From positions 4,904,501 through 4,968,500 of the forward strand of contig CANUEZ040000164.1 in assembly GCA_948099385.1 (NCBI GenBank): a DNA stretch of 64,000 nucleotides. The letters are read 5' to 3'. This document shows positions 24,222 through 36,510 of this stretch, piece after piece. The stretch comes from Fasciola hepatica (taxonomy: Eukaryota > Platyhelminthes > Trematoda > Plagiorchiida > Fasciolidae). Under the pieces are notes generated by a model that saw only the letters and a list, made by a program, of their open reading frames with translations, did not search any database and was not told the origin of the DNA. Numbering within the stretch: position 1 is the first letter of the stretch; the number at the start of each line of letters is the position of its first letter. The position numbers and the translations under genes are program-made.

Positions 24222-27200
24222 TTTGTTTGATTATTTGAAAATGTTTCAATTTCGGAAAGCTTGTCCTCTTCTGTGGCACGTGAGTAGTGGTCTGTTGAAG
24301 CTTTATTCGATAATCGCTTGCCAAATTTGTTCACGTAACTCATAACTACCAGTATGCTCTGGTCAGCAATACTAACTCGTGATCCGATCAAACAATTGTC
24401 AACTATTTATGTCTAGTTTTTCGTTCTGCAAACTTCGGTGTAATGGACGTGCGAAAAGCTGACTTCATTCTATACTCTGCCACCTACTGTGTTCATTGAT
24501 GTTCTATGGCACGACAATCACTTGATTCAACAGGTTGACAGAACGATGTCAATGTCAAATCACAACGTAAGCGAGGCAAAGTGTAGCTCATGAAAAACCT
24601 ACACATTGTGTAGTACTAATTATAGAACATAATTTGGCTGTAAAATTTATCAGGTATTTCAGTTGAAAATACTGGACTGAGAAAGGGTGAATGGCTTATG
24701 GAAAATCCTAAATGAGCTATGCAATCTATCAAAAGCGTTCGGTATCATACCTTATTTTCTACCAAATTTTCCTTTTTCACGCTGGCTGACGATGTATGAG
24801 TTATTATTATTTTCAACTGAGTGATGTTCGATTAATTCCAGAACCACATTTATGACGGTACCGATCTGAAAACACCATTCACCAAACATGGATACATGCA
24901 CCCACTCATCGTTTGGAATAAAAGCTAAGAGTTCGACTCGAAGTCATTACCAGACCAAATAGAGCAGAATTTCACTTCGGACGGAATCACCTCGTTTACG
25001 TGGTATTTCAATCCACGAATCAGGATAAGCTTGAAGTTTATCTCTGATAACGCAGTGACCATTCGTGAATACGGGATTTGCAACATTTTATTTCCCATAC
25101 TCGAGCATTTCATAGATAGGTATCACTCAATCAGTTCGTTCCAGTTCAGTTCGACAAAAATTTTACCTCGGTATTTTGTGCTCTTGGTTCAGCTGCCATC
25201 TTCCAGCATCATCCAGTCGAGGCTCAAATGAATGAAAGCATGAAGTGGAAAATAATCGAAGAAAGGTAGGAAGTGGAAATCACGAAAACGAGGAAAGAGT
25301 TCGAATGCAACTAAGCCGCTGGCCGCGAGGTCTCGTCATATCACCTGGTATTTCCAGCCATCCGTTTTCGGGTCACTTGAACCCCAAACCGGAATTCTAA
25401 CACATCCTACGTGACCAAGTCGACTAGTCACGTTTTTCATACCTCTCTGCCATGTTATGGACTGGCCATCTCGACTTACTCTTCAACCACCACCTGCCTC
25501 ATAAAACAGCGTAAGTCAATGAAGTGGAATAGAATTGCCAATTTGGCACATTTCCACCGCATGCAGTATACCGTGAATGTAGCAGGCCACTCTCCGAATC
25601 TCCAACCCTGATGTAATCTTGATCACATTTTCCCTCCTTTGTTCCTATCTGCAAAAATGAACATCAATGAATGAGCATTCCATTCATGGTGAAGCATATA
25701 CTGCAGTACCGCAATCGGTACTACGCGGAATTCCTCCGCTCAGCAGTAAAAGAAATATCAAGAACTCGTTGTCCCGTTTTATGGAGGCAGTCACATGTAT
25801 AACTGGTCTGTCCAGAGTATTGCCGTCGGATGGCAGGATTACTGTAGCCTAATACGGGAGCTCTCGTTCTCACGATCATCATCCTTCTTTCTCTCATCAG
25901 ATGAACATTCCAACACATAATCCAGGATGAGTTAAAATAGACAACAGTTCACAGAGTTTGTATTTATTAGCGATATCTGTCATTTCTGTCAAAACTCGGC
26001 TGGTTTAGAAAAGTATTCTTTTACTGAAGTATAAGACAATGGAGTGCTCAAAATCCTAATAGTGGGTGCAAGGACAAAACTTCCAAAGCTTGGGTGTATT
26101 CCGAATGTTGGAGAGTGATCCTCAGGTTTTCAATTGTTTCAGCTTTTTGAAGTGACAAATGTGTGATCGACCTTGATAAGATTATCAACGAGTGACCTAG
26201 CTATGTTCTGCGAATGAAAAATCTCCTCAGAAAAGGTTTTGAATGCATCTACTATCCAATGCAGCTACTGACTGCTCACTTTCCCTCGTTTGATTTTTTT
26301 GGCTGGGTGAGACGGACAAATTTCGGGCGTCTAAACTGTTTTAGCTAATCCCGGCTGGACATGGCTTTAGGAAGATTCAAACACAAGAGGACCGGAGTTG
26401 ACATACATCAATTCTTGATGAACACAGAAAATTGGGAATAACTGAATGCAAAACATGCAATCAGAAACAATCTGTCGCCTTGACGTGCAGTTCACCAACA
26501 GACCAGAAAGGCAGAATTTGTTGGACGTCACGTGTTAAGTCCACGGGATGTGATCTAACGCCCTCATTGACAATGATGAGCAATTACAACAGGGCTAACG
26601 ATCAGAACACCTCTGGTGATCTTACATCACATAGGTTACGCACACATTCTATCAGAATTAATTCTAAGTCCTTCAGCGTGAACTCATTATGAAAGTGGCC
26701 ATGAAAATCTGGAGGACTGAAATGTGTGGTCTCCTGGTGGAATCTGCCACAGCCCACTTGAAAGAGGCTCGGCAAAGTGATAATCCTGATAGCCACGAAT
26801 ATTCCTGATAGAATTTTCAATGATTATTCATAAATGAATAAGTTGAAATAAATGGAAAGGGAACAGAGCTTAGGCCTGTGTGAACGCGGAACTGAAATTG
26901 TAAACGATGAGCAATGTGATTTCAGTGTGAAGGAATGTGAGCCTTTTATCTGATATTGGTCAGTTCCTCTCGTTCACTGATTCTCACATTGTTTCTGTAC
27001 GCAGTTGTGAAGTCTCCACACCCTGGTCACTATACCAAATGAAAACCATCTGTTCGCTACCCCGTTCGACGTGTACTGTCGAGTTCTTCACGAAATCACA
27101 AGAGAGTAGACGTAGTACGCTCACGTAATTTAGAGCACGTGCTTATTTTTATGGATATGTTATGACCGAAAGGCAGACTGAGGCCAAATTTCTGGTGAAA

Positions 27201-28713
27201 TATTTTTGTGTTGTTATAGTTATATTTAACTGCTCCTATTGGATAGGCTCAAAGTAAGTCAAAGCTTGTCATGGACAATAACGGTCGGATTCGACGTCGG
27301 AAAAGCATAAAAACAATGGCCGTTCCATAAAATGGTAAAGTGACTTTCAAAAATGATCTCTTCAATGATTGTCCAGCAAATGCACACACCACATGGGAGT
27401 TATTTTGGAATAGTTAGACACAAATTCAGAAAACCCTCCTATCGAATTTTGTACGGATTTTCGAAGAGGATGCAGACCCAAATCAGATTTGTATTCGTTC
27501 AAATGAACTTCGGAATTTTACCACTGTTTAGCCTAGTCTGAATAATAATACTTCAGATACTAAATGCAAAGCTTTCATTGTCTGTTTTTTTTGCAACAGT
27601 TTTTGAGCAGGCCGTGTCTAGAAAAGCCTTTTGAAATGGGTATTTCGGCTTGCCCTAGCATATGAACACAACACCGACGGCGAAGCAACGTACAAGCAAC
27701 AAATCACGCTGTTTTATGTGAGACAATAACAAAGTGTCAAAGAGTCATGACTGTGTACAGGTTTACTAAGTAATAAGTGAAATTTCGATGTGTAACGTTT
27801 TGTATTCAGCATAATATCAGCTACTACGGAAAGACGTTCAAAAGAAATCGTATGCCTCAACTGAACAAAGGAAACCACGACGAAGCACAAAATTGCAGTG
27901 TGATTTATCTTGCATGCTCGTAGCTGTTGGCCACAAGGTTTGAGAAAGAGAAACCTTATGTGAAACAAATTCTCAATGAAGCATCAGAGATTGAATCTGT
28001 CATAAAAAGTGGAACAGTATGTTAACTGTAATGTTATCGAATTTCCCATGAAACACAATTCTAGGAGAGAATAGGATGCTTTATTAAAGTGACCACTCCG
28101 TCAGCAATGCCCACACCAGCCAACCTAATGTGAACACATCGTCCCAAACCCGTTAAACAATGTAATTCTCAAACGTCTTTTCTCATAACACGATATTTCA
28201 ACAGTTATTTTTTTCTTCACATCTTTTCTTCAACTCATTATATTTACATTTCCGTTTTTTATTTGAAGTATGAAGGCTCTTTTGTGAACAACATTGTGTA
28301 GTTTGTTATAGTTCAACGTATTGCTACTTGAAAATGTTTAATCAAATCTCCCTATTCGTTTCTCGCGGCTTAACTAACGACACATTTTCTCATGGCTTCA
28401 GTACAAAAACTTTCATTTAGCGACCGTTTCCCGATATTGTTTTCTTATGCTGACATATAACCCCGAGCATTCTTGCTTAAGAATACTGGTTACCAAACGA
28501 GATGACACAATTCAATTTCTTGCAGTCGAAGAAAAAAACAGTTGCACGTCGTTGTCCCTCACCAAAAAGGGTTATTTCAGCCGTCTCCACGTCAATACTC
28601 CCACCTTGTATGAGATGGATCTATGCTCGTTTGAGAAGAGTAGCATCAGATGAAGTGTTTTATCGCACAAACAAATGAGGTGTTTGTATTTTGCAATTTT
28701 CAGTCGTTTGTGG
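24219..28713 (+). repeat. Block C plus spacer S, copy I (direct repeat of 36,814-41,285)
   Basis: A 4.5 kb direct copy, 12.57-12.6 kb upstream of its partner. The first 1.3 kb (24,219-25,524) is also the left arm of a smaller palindrome with 28,777-29,669. The inner part, 25,525-28,713, is spacer S. Frames that recur at both loci (for example 26,432-26,692, 27,353-27,541 and 28,447-28,653) show no motif I recognise. About 110 bp at 25,690-25,800 has a diverged relative at 61,335-61,450. The block ends with TGG at 28,711-28,713, where 230 bp present in the partner (41,286-41,515) are deleted. Confidence 0.9.
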
Positions 28714-29972
28714 ATCAAGTAGCGAATCCAAACAGATCAAGGTGATTGCAATGTGTTACACATGCACACCGATTAACTTCATCGACTTACGCTGTTTTAT
28801 GAGGCAGGTGGTGGTTGAGGAGTAAGTCGAGATGGCCAGTCCATAACATGGCAGAGAGGTATGAAAAACGTGACTAGTCGACTTGGTCACGTAGGATGTG
28901 TTAGAATTCCGGTTTGGGGTTCAAGTGACCCGAAAACGGATGGCTGGAAATACCAGGTGATATGACGAGACCTCGCGGCCAGCGGCTTAGTTGCATTCGA
29001 ACTCTTTCCTCGTTTTCGTGATTTCCACTTCCTACCTTTCTTCGATTATTTTCCACTTCATGCTTTCATTCATTTGAGCCTCGACTGGATGATGCTGGAA
29101 GATGGCAGCTGAACCAAGAGCACAAAATACCGAGGTAAAATTTTTGTCGAACTGAACTGGAACGAACTGATTGAGTGATACCTATCTACCCATTTAGGAT
29201 TTTCCATAAGCCATTCACCCTTTCGCAGTCCAGTATTTTCAACTGAAATACCTGATAAATTTTACAGCCAAATTATATTCTATAATTAGTACTACACAAT
29301 GTGTAGGTATTTCATGAGCTACACTTCGTCTCGCTTACGTTGTGATTTGACATTGACATCGTTCTGTCAAGCTGTTGAATCAAGTGATTGTCGTGCCATA
29401 GAACATAAATGAACACAGTTGGCGGCAGAGTATAGAATGAAGTCAGCTTTTCGCACGTCCATTACACCGAAGTTTGCAGAACGAAAAACTAGACATAGAT
29501 AGTTGACAATTGTTTGATCGGATCACGAGTTAGTATTGCTGACCAGAGCATACTGGTAGTTATGAGTTACGTGAACAAATTTGGCAAGCGATTATCGAAG
29601 AAAGCTTCAATAGACCACTACGAATTTGCATTCTGAAATTCAAACATTTTCAAATGATCAAACAAATTTTAGGATTACCATCGTGTATTTTGTTTAGCGG
29701 ACCCAAATATGAAGTTGATTCCTAATGGCACTGTTTACGAATGACCATGTTGCACATTTTGATCGAGATTTTCAAGTGTTGGACCCATCGAGTTTGTGAA
29801 ATTCTTTGAGATTCACCGGGGCACGTAGGGACAAATAGATTTGGAATTTTGTCAAATAAAATTATTATGGACACATTTATAAGCATACATTCTCTTATGG
29901 ATTGATATTTTTTCTCTGTACGACAGTCAAGTTTCATCAAGTAAAATGGAAGAAATTTTACTGTTTGCTAAG

Positions 29973-29974
<2 letters not shown>

Positions 29975-30053
<79 letters not shown>
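29975..30053. repeat. (AT)n microsatellite in amplicon, 79 bp
   Basis: Uninterrupted AT tract at the same amplicon position as those at 13,893, 36,398, 43,169 and 49,154. Confidence 0.95.
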
Positions 30054-30056
<3 letters not shown>

Positions 30057-30291
30057 GGACTCGGAATCAAACTTGATGTCAATGAATCAAAGACCAGTAC
30101 AGAAGTACGGGCCCCAAATACAGATGAACATTTCAGGTGGTCAGCGAAAAAGGTGCGCCATCCTGTGACATTCAGTTTTTTTGTCTCATACATACAGATT
30201 AAATGCGGAACAATGAACGATGAGCAGACTTAGACAAAAAATATCCAGGCCACCAGACGCGGTTTAAGGCGACCACTCTTTTGAATTGGCG

Positions 30292-30436
30292 GCTATCAGT
30301 GCCCTAGACCCAGCGGCTCGAGCAATGCTTCGGAGATATCAAATGATAAACGCAGAAAGACGCCGAACATTCTTAACGCGAACTGACCGGGTCTCGCAGC
30401 AGTAGAGTAATACACTGCGAACCACGTCGACGTACA
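30292..30436 (-). mobile_element. RTE-like LINE fragment, second type (30 kb)
   Basis: Minus-strand frame with VVRSVLLYCCETR and VRRLSAFII, stop, YLRSIARA, resembling the RTE ORF2 C terminus (LLYGCETWPL, then FDHRCLRSIAR). Here it is fused in frame with the unrelated A-segment frame that starts at 30,782, giving a 147-codon chimera of no evident function. Confidence 0.65.
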
Positions 30437-31020
30437 CCAGGCACTTACAAGAGAACCGGATAATACGGTGACGACATGGATGTCGCAGATTTGTTAGAGC
30501 GGTAATAACTCGCACTAGGATGAATGAGGCACAATCACAAATGAATAAGCCAATAAGTGAAAACGACTCTATGATGATCAGATAGGGAATGGACAGAGGA
30601 ATAGAGAATGAAGTGCAGGCTAAGGGAGCGAAATGTTCATGGGGAAGAAATGGGTTCTGGATGGGAGCTAATACGCAACGGACAAGGAATACTGGTATGA
30701 AAACGGGTGACGTGAGTGGTGTATATGGATCAAATTTCACTGTTATAGGGCTAGGCAAGTCAAAGGTCAATCGTTTTACCAAATCAAAACAAAATCAAAC
30801 GTAGGTGAAAATCTGTGGGTCGAGGGCTGGGCGAGAGGGACCAGTGGTTCCAGTTGGTGGGCTGAATTTATTTTCTCAAGTTTCGTAGATACCGTTATAG
30901 CAGACGTATCGGTTAAAACAAGGACCTCTTGCTTGGAAAGGATTATGCTGTGCAGACAATGATTAGGCAGTCTTTAGAATGCCAACTATGAAGTATTTTT
31001 CCATTATCATAAGTACTGTT

Positions 31021-31367
31021 AAGTAAAGAATTAAATCTGAACTTGTAAAAAGCTCAGAAACGAGCGAACAACGCCTACCGCACGCAGATTACAGGTGAAT
31101 GGGAATCACTCACGGTACCCAGGTACCCAGTTACCCAGGCAAATTAAAAATACCAAATGGACTGAATAGTGGCCCTGAATTACAGAAGTCTCAGCCTGAG
31201 TGAAAAGGGGTTTAGTCGATCTCGGAATCCCGCCACCCAGTCTATTATATGGGGAGCACATCACTGGGAGTGTTTTCTGCTCGATGATGAGAATGTCATG
31301 GACCGGATTAGAGGATTGAAATCCAGAGTGCAGTAGGATATTAGGAGTGTCCCCGGAACAAGTATCG
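31021..31367 (-). repeat. Inverted piece of the copy 1 tail
   Basis: Reverse complement of about 10,729-11,142, with about 75 bp deleted at GCAC (31,256-31,259). It joins the left palindrome arm at 31,368. Confidence 0.8.
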
Positions 31368-31682
31368 ATGAGTACTGGAAGGAGTGTAATACTCTGTCAC
31401 GGTGCGTCCATTCAAATGCCAATTATAGTCTGGCAACAAACACTATGAAAACAGTCAGCAAAACGAATATTCATCAATCACACACACTACTCGCAAGTAG
31501 TTGCGTGATTATCTATGAAAAATGCGATGCAGGTTTAAAATGGGGGGGCGGCATTCGCTTTGAGTTAACGGGGCTGGTACCGTGTCTCCATTCGAAGCTG
31601 TTGGGCATCTCTGGCTGTCCTAGAGGTCGACACCTGAACAAGCTTACCTTGGCGATTCAGATCAGTCCGGACGAAAACAGGG

Positions 31683-31736
31683 TGGCGCGGTGGTAACACA
31701 CACGCCTTCGAGGTTAAAAGGCCCGGGTGCAAACCC
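31683..31736 (+). promoter_or_regulatory. Pol III A and B boxes (left arm copy)
   Basis: A box TGGCGCGGTGGTA at 31,683-31,695; B box GGGTGCAAACCC at 31,725-31,736, altered from GGGTTCAAACCC in copy 1. Confidence 0.6.
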
Positions 31737-31748
31737 TGGGTGTGGCAG

Positions 31749-31804
31749 AGGATATGCACCACTGATGATATCAAGCAAGAGCGAAACTCGAGTCTGGTGC
31801 TTCC
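31749..31804 (+). ncRNA. Type I hammerhead ribozyme core (left arm)
   Basis: Stem I GCACCA (31,756-31,761) pairs with TGGTGC (31,795-31,800), and GGA with TCC beyond an internal loop. CTGATGA is at 31,762-31,768, the stem-loop II region at 31,769-31,782 (loop AAGCAA), GAAA at 31,783-31,786, minimal stem III at 31,787-31,792, and GTC ends at 31,794, the predicted cleavage site. Stem II keeps only two clear pairs. The short stem III resembles forms that in other animals cleave better as dimers. Confidence 0.65.
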
Positions 31805-34800
31805 GAGTGCAGGTTGGTCGGATGACCTGAGGTTTGTGCGTGAAATGTGGAATCCGAGAGGTAGTCAGCAAAGCAAATATTCGTCAATGCCACACACTAT
31901 TTGCAAGTAATTGCGTGATAATAGTATGAAAACAGTCGTAGTATTCCATCGCACTGATTAATAGCATAGCGAATGACTGATAGTGCAAGCTACATTGGTG
32001 CAATAATGCACCTCGTGATGGTTTTTGTGCGTACATTACCGACCATTGAGCAATAGAAAGTGGCACAGATGGTTTCGCTTACGAATAATAACTTGAGGGA
32101 ATTCGATTCTGATACGTACAAAATTGGTCATACCCCAATAACCAACGTTGAAATATAGAATGACTCCAGTGCGCGGTACTTAGTTCAAAAATCGATCTCG
32201 TAGTCCCTTTTCTCTGGGTGCTGTTCCATCCATATCGTTGAATTTCAAAGGTTTTATTGAAGGTCATGAAATGAACAGTTGTTCCGACTCACCAAGATTT
32301 GTCCATTTTGTTCGGTGGTATATTTACATGTGCCTTTTCTAACGATTGAACCATTGAGCCTCCGAACATATATTGGAATCCTGGTGCCATGTCCGTGCAT
32401 TTCAACACGGCTGTTTCTTTCTGGAACTGGTATTCAACTTGAATGAGAAAAAAATTTCTAGGACAGCCCAAACTGTTACCGGTAGTTAGTTAGTTATTCA
32501 TCGTCGATGAGAAATCTTCAAAGTACAAGCATAAAGTCGGTGAATATAACTCTTGTTTGAAATTTCAGACAAAGCCTGACGGCATTTTTGCTGACCGTTT
32601 ATTCCGAATTACCAAATACCGCTCAACATAAACACAGAAATATAATTTATTTTGCCTAAATATATAAGGGCACATGGTTAATATACCTGGTGTTTACATC
32701 CAGTATTGGCTGGAGAAAATTGCTGAAAGGAACATGATACCTTTATTTCTTGCCTGATAATGTATTGAATGTGCATGATGTCTCCAACATAATCCTCAGT
32801 GGAATGTTCGAATTCGTCTTTCTGGGTCTCATGCTCATATGACGTTTTCATTCATGTTCCAAATGATTACAGACATTCAATGTGAATGGTTCGATTGTGT
32901 TATCCAACGATGTTTTATATACAGCTTAGCATTTCACTGTTGCTAACTCTCAAGCCATTGGTCATTTTGCTCTCACTAGATCCGTTCCATTGTCCGGATC
33001 TTTTGTTTGACTTCCTCATCTCATAAAGATTCTCGGTTGAATTATAAAGAACTAACTCGCATTCCGAATCTACCTCATACTACCAGATATAACTGAAAAC
33101 CATGTTTCTGAAAACGTTAAACCGAATGCTACAATAGTTTCGGTGTGGTAATACGGTTGGTGCCAGTGCATTGTCTCTTAGCTCGACAGACATCCGGTTT
33201 CGGTTACCTTCGATATTCATACCCAGATTTTCATATCTCGTGAGCTACACCGCTGGATCAACAACATTCACAGAACAGGCTGTGGACACTGATTCAATGT
33301 GATACGTGACCATCTACTTTGCCGTCTTCGAATCACGATAGACATCTTCAACCTAGAATAGTTTGACATTTTGAAAATTCAAACTACAACTGTCCATGAT
33401 GCGCACCCAAAATGACATTCGGCTCCATACGTGAACATCATACACTCAATTTTGTATCATCTAGAATGTGCTGTTTGAGCTTTGGGACACATCTGAACGT
33501 CTAAATTTATAATATTGTTAGTGAAACGGGTACCGATATTCAGTGGGTCCCATGAGGAACATTCGGAAGCTGCTCGTCACACGCACATTTCAAAAATGCA
33601 ATTGGGGGCACATGTATTCGTGTTACCGATTGAAGCAAACCACGGACAACGTCTTGTCTTCCGAATGGTGTCAAATTCTAGTCCATTTGGTCACAAATTA
33701 GACCGGCATTGACTCAATGCTGGTTGACTGAGTGATGGCGTCTGTGTTCACGCGTACATATGAACAAGCTAGAAACATCAATAAAATTGATTGGAGCTGA
33801 CGATCGATCGTTCTGTGATTGTTGATTGAAGGCACGTGTATAAGACAGGCAAAACCGTCGATTCTCGATAGTAGTAGAACTAGTCATCGGTTTGTCTCTT
33901 TATTGTGGATAAACCCTCAGTGATTTTCAACCCACAGTATCCGGATGAAAAATGACATTTTCTTTGGTCTCCCTATTCGGCAAGGTAACACTATATGTGA
34001 GTTATACAAACGAAGTTTTCGTTTCTTATGGGCGGGAATAAATTGCTAACTTTATGCGAAATCGGTTTTGGATTCTATGCGCGTAACTTGGTAAAACCTG
34101 TTAGTGTTCTGGAATAAAGTACTGTATTCAGGAATTTTAACCGCATGTGCTAACATTTTATTCAAAGACATTAGGTCGCAACATCATTCTTTTCTGAATT
34201 CGCCGGATTGGCGCAGAACTCGGGTACTACTACTATTTTCTTTGAAGTGATACCCCGGAAATCATAACGTGTCGTGAGCTAGGACAAGTAGAAATGAAAT
34301 TCGGTATACAGGGGTTGGTTATGGCTCAAAGGTATGTTCTGGGTCAACTTTTCACCCGGCGCGATATGTCTGCCGGTATGTTTAAAGATAAGCTTTTCAA
34401 CAGAGATAAGAGAAAAAGGTTGATTCTCATCAGATCTTGCTAATCATTAGTATCTCAAAGTGTTTGATAGAGTAAGCTTTTTCATTGAAGTTCTCCGTCG
34501 GTCTTGTGCCAGTATTTAGAGTCAGAGAACTGAGTGATCGACTGAGATCACGGAAAAGAGTGGAAACACTGACGTTATTTTTCTTGTTATCTGCGAGGAA
34601 AAGTGAAAGTGAAAAAGCACTATGTAGAAAGACCATTTGAATGTTTTATTTCCCAACGCAACTGGATGGAAGTGGCAAAGATTTTACAAGTTTTGCTAAG
34701 TGATTGGAAACCGGAAAAATTGCACATTGCATGTTCTCGAATGAAATCGGGGACTTACATTGAAATGGGAGAGTTGAGATACATATCACTGATTTACGCG

Positions 34801-36017
34801 GAAAAAGGTTGTGGGTAAAGAACGGTGCCCTAATGCACTCGAAATTTGTTGGTCAGGAGTTAGGAATAATATATTCCTATCAGTGAATCACGATGGTAGT
34901 CCAGCAGGCAGGTGATGCGCTCATCACGAGTTTAATTTAGTTGGAAAAGCGATCGAGGAATATAACTAAACAAGATAGAACAGCATTTCTTTATAAGATA
35001 GACTAATTAGACTTCATCTTTCATATAATGCATTTATTTGGTTTACAGGGGAATGGGAATGGTTGTTGGGGACGCTTACCTGCGAGTGCATCCATTCGGG
35101 GATAGCTTACTCAGTCAGTTCGAGCATTGTCAATAATGAGGCTGTGGGCGAATGTGTTTCTTGACGACGGTTTCTGGGATTTGTCTGAACAACCGTAAAC
35201 CTATTATTAGTAGAATTTCATTTCCAGTATGCACCGTCTGTGTTTATCTTCATTGTATGGCAACCAGTTGAATGAGTGGTACTCACTTACTATTATACCC
35301 GGATAGAATTTGGGTAGCCTCACTAACCGAAGCCGGCTAATATATAACCATAGATCAGTTTTTACAGCTCCCCTTTATTGAACTGATCAAGCGAGAGTAC
35401 TCTCCAACCCTGAACACACTCCTATACAGAAAACAGTACTTATAATAATGGAAAAAATACTTCATAGTTGGCATTCTAAAGGCTCCCCCAATCATTGTCT
35501 GCACAGTATAATCCTTTCCAAGCAAGAGTTCCTTGTTTTAACCGATACGTCTGCTATAACGGTATCTACGAAACTTGAGAAAATAAATTCAGCCCACCAA
35601 CTGGAACCACTGGTCCCTCTCGCCCAGCCCTCGACCCACAGATTTTCACCTACGTTTGATTTTGTTTTGATTTGGTAAAACGATTGACCTTTGACTTGCC
35701 TAGCCCTATAACAGTGAAATTTGATCCATATACACCACTCACGTCACCCGTTTTCATACCAGTATTCCTTGTCCGTTGCGTATTAGCTCCCATCCAGAAC
35801 CCATTTCTTCCCCATGAACATTTCGCTCCCTTAGCCTGCACTTCATTCTCTATTCCTCTGTCCATTCCCTATCTGATCATCATAGAGTCGTTTTCACTTA
35901 TTGGCTTATTCATTTGTGATTGTGCATCATTCATCCTAGTGCGAGTTATTACCGCTCTAACAAATCTGCGACATCCATGTCGTCACCGTATTATCCGGTT
36001 CTCTTGTAAGTGCCTGG

Positions 36018-36162
36018 TGTACGTCGACGTGGTTCGCAGTGTATTACTCTACTGCTGCGAGACCCGGTCAGTTCGCGTTAAGAATGTTCGGCGTCTTTCT
36101 GCGTTTATCATTTGATATCTCCGAAGCATTGCTCGAGCCGCTGGGTCTAGGGCACTGATAGC
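36018..36162 (+). mobile_element. RTE-like LINE fragment, second type (left arm)
   Basis: Frame reads VDVVRSVLLYCCETR, VRRLSAFII, stop, YLRSIARAAGSRA. This is the conserved post-RT end of an RTE-type ORF2, decayed (G to C and W to R in the GCETW motif). It is joined in frame to the A-segment open frame that begins at 35,672. Confidence 0.65.
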
Positions 36163-36395
36163 CACCAATTCAAAAGAGTGGCCGCCCTAAACCGCGTCTG
36201 GTGGCCTGTACATTTTTTGTCTAGGTCTGCTCATCAATCATTATTCCGCATTTAATCTGTATGTATGAGACAAAAAAACTGAATGTCACACGATGGCGCA
36301 CCTTTTTCACTGACCACCTGAAATGTTCATCTGTATTTGGGGCCCGTACTTCTGTACTGGTCTTTGATTCATTGACATCAAGTTTGATTCCGAGT

Positions 36396-36510
<115 letters not shown>

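Larger units (their letters stand above)
28714..31020 (+). repeat. Amplicon copy following spacer S copy I (direct repeat of 41,516-44,212)
   Basis: Runs parallel to the inner right arm of the large palindrome, with about 0.4 kb missing at 29,187-29,191. It contains an (AT)n tract, an RTE-like tail on the minus strand and the A segment. The A segment's 147-codon frame (30,339-30,782, -) and opposing 71-codon frame (30,589-30,804, +) encode the same residues as in both palindrome arms, so these three copies are recent. It ends at ataagtactgtt, where an inverted piece of the copy 1 tail begins. Confidence 0.85.
31453..31932 (+). mobile_element. SINE-like element with pol III boxes and hammerhead ribozyme (left arm)
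   Basis: The terminal direct repeats are 31,453-31,521 and 31,863-31,932, offset by 410 bp and both starting agtcagcaaa, with about 10 mismatches. Internally the A box is at 31,683-31,695, the B box at 31,725-31,736 and the hammerhead core at 31,749-31,804. The arrangement equals one 410 bp unit plus a 69 bp terminal redundancy, as expected if a tandem or circular multimer had been inserted. The B box carries G for T at its fourth position (GGGTGCAAACCC), which should weaken pol III use compared with copy 1. Confidence 0.7.

Noticed and set aside
25411..28653. Conserved genes in spacer S, suggested by frames recurring at 38 to 41 kb
   Set aside because: Recurrence reflects a recent direct duplication; differences alter residues and no domain is recognisable.
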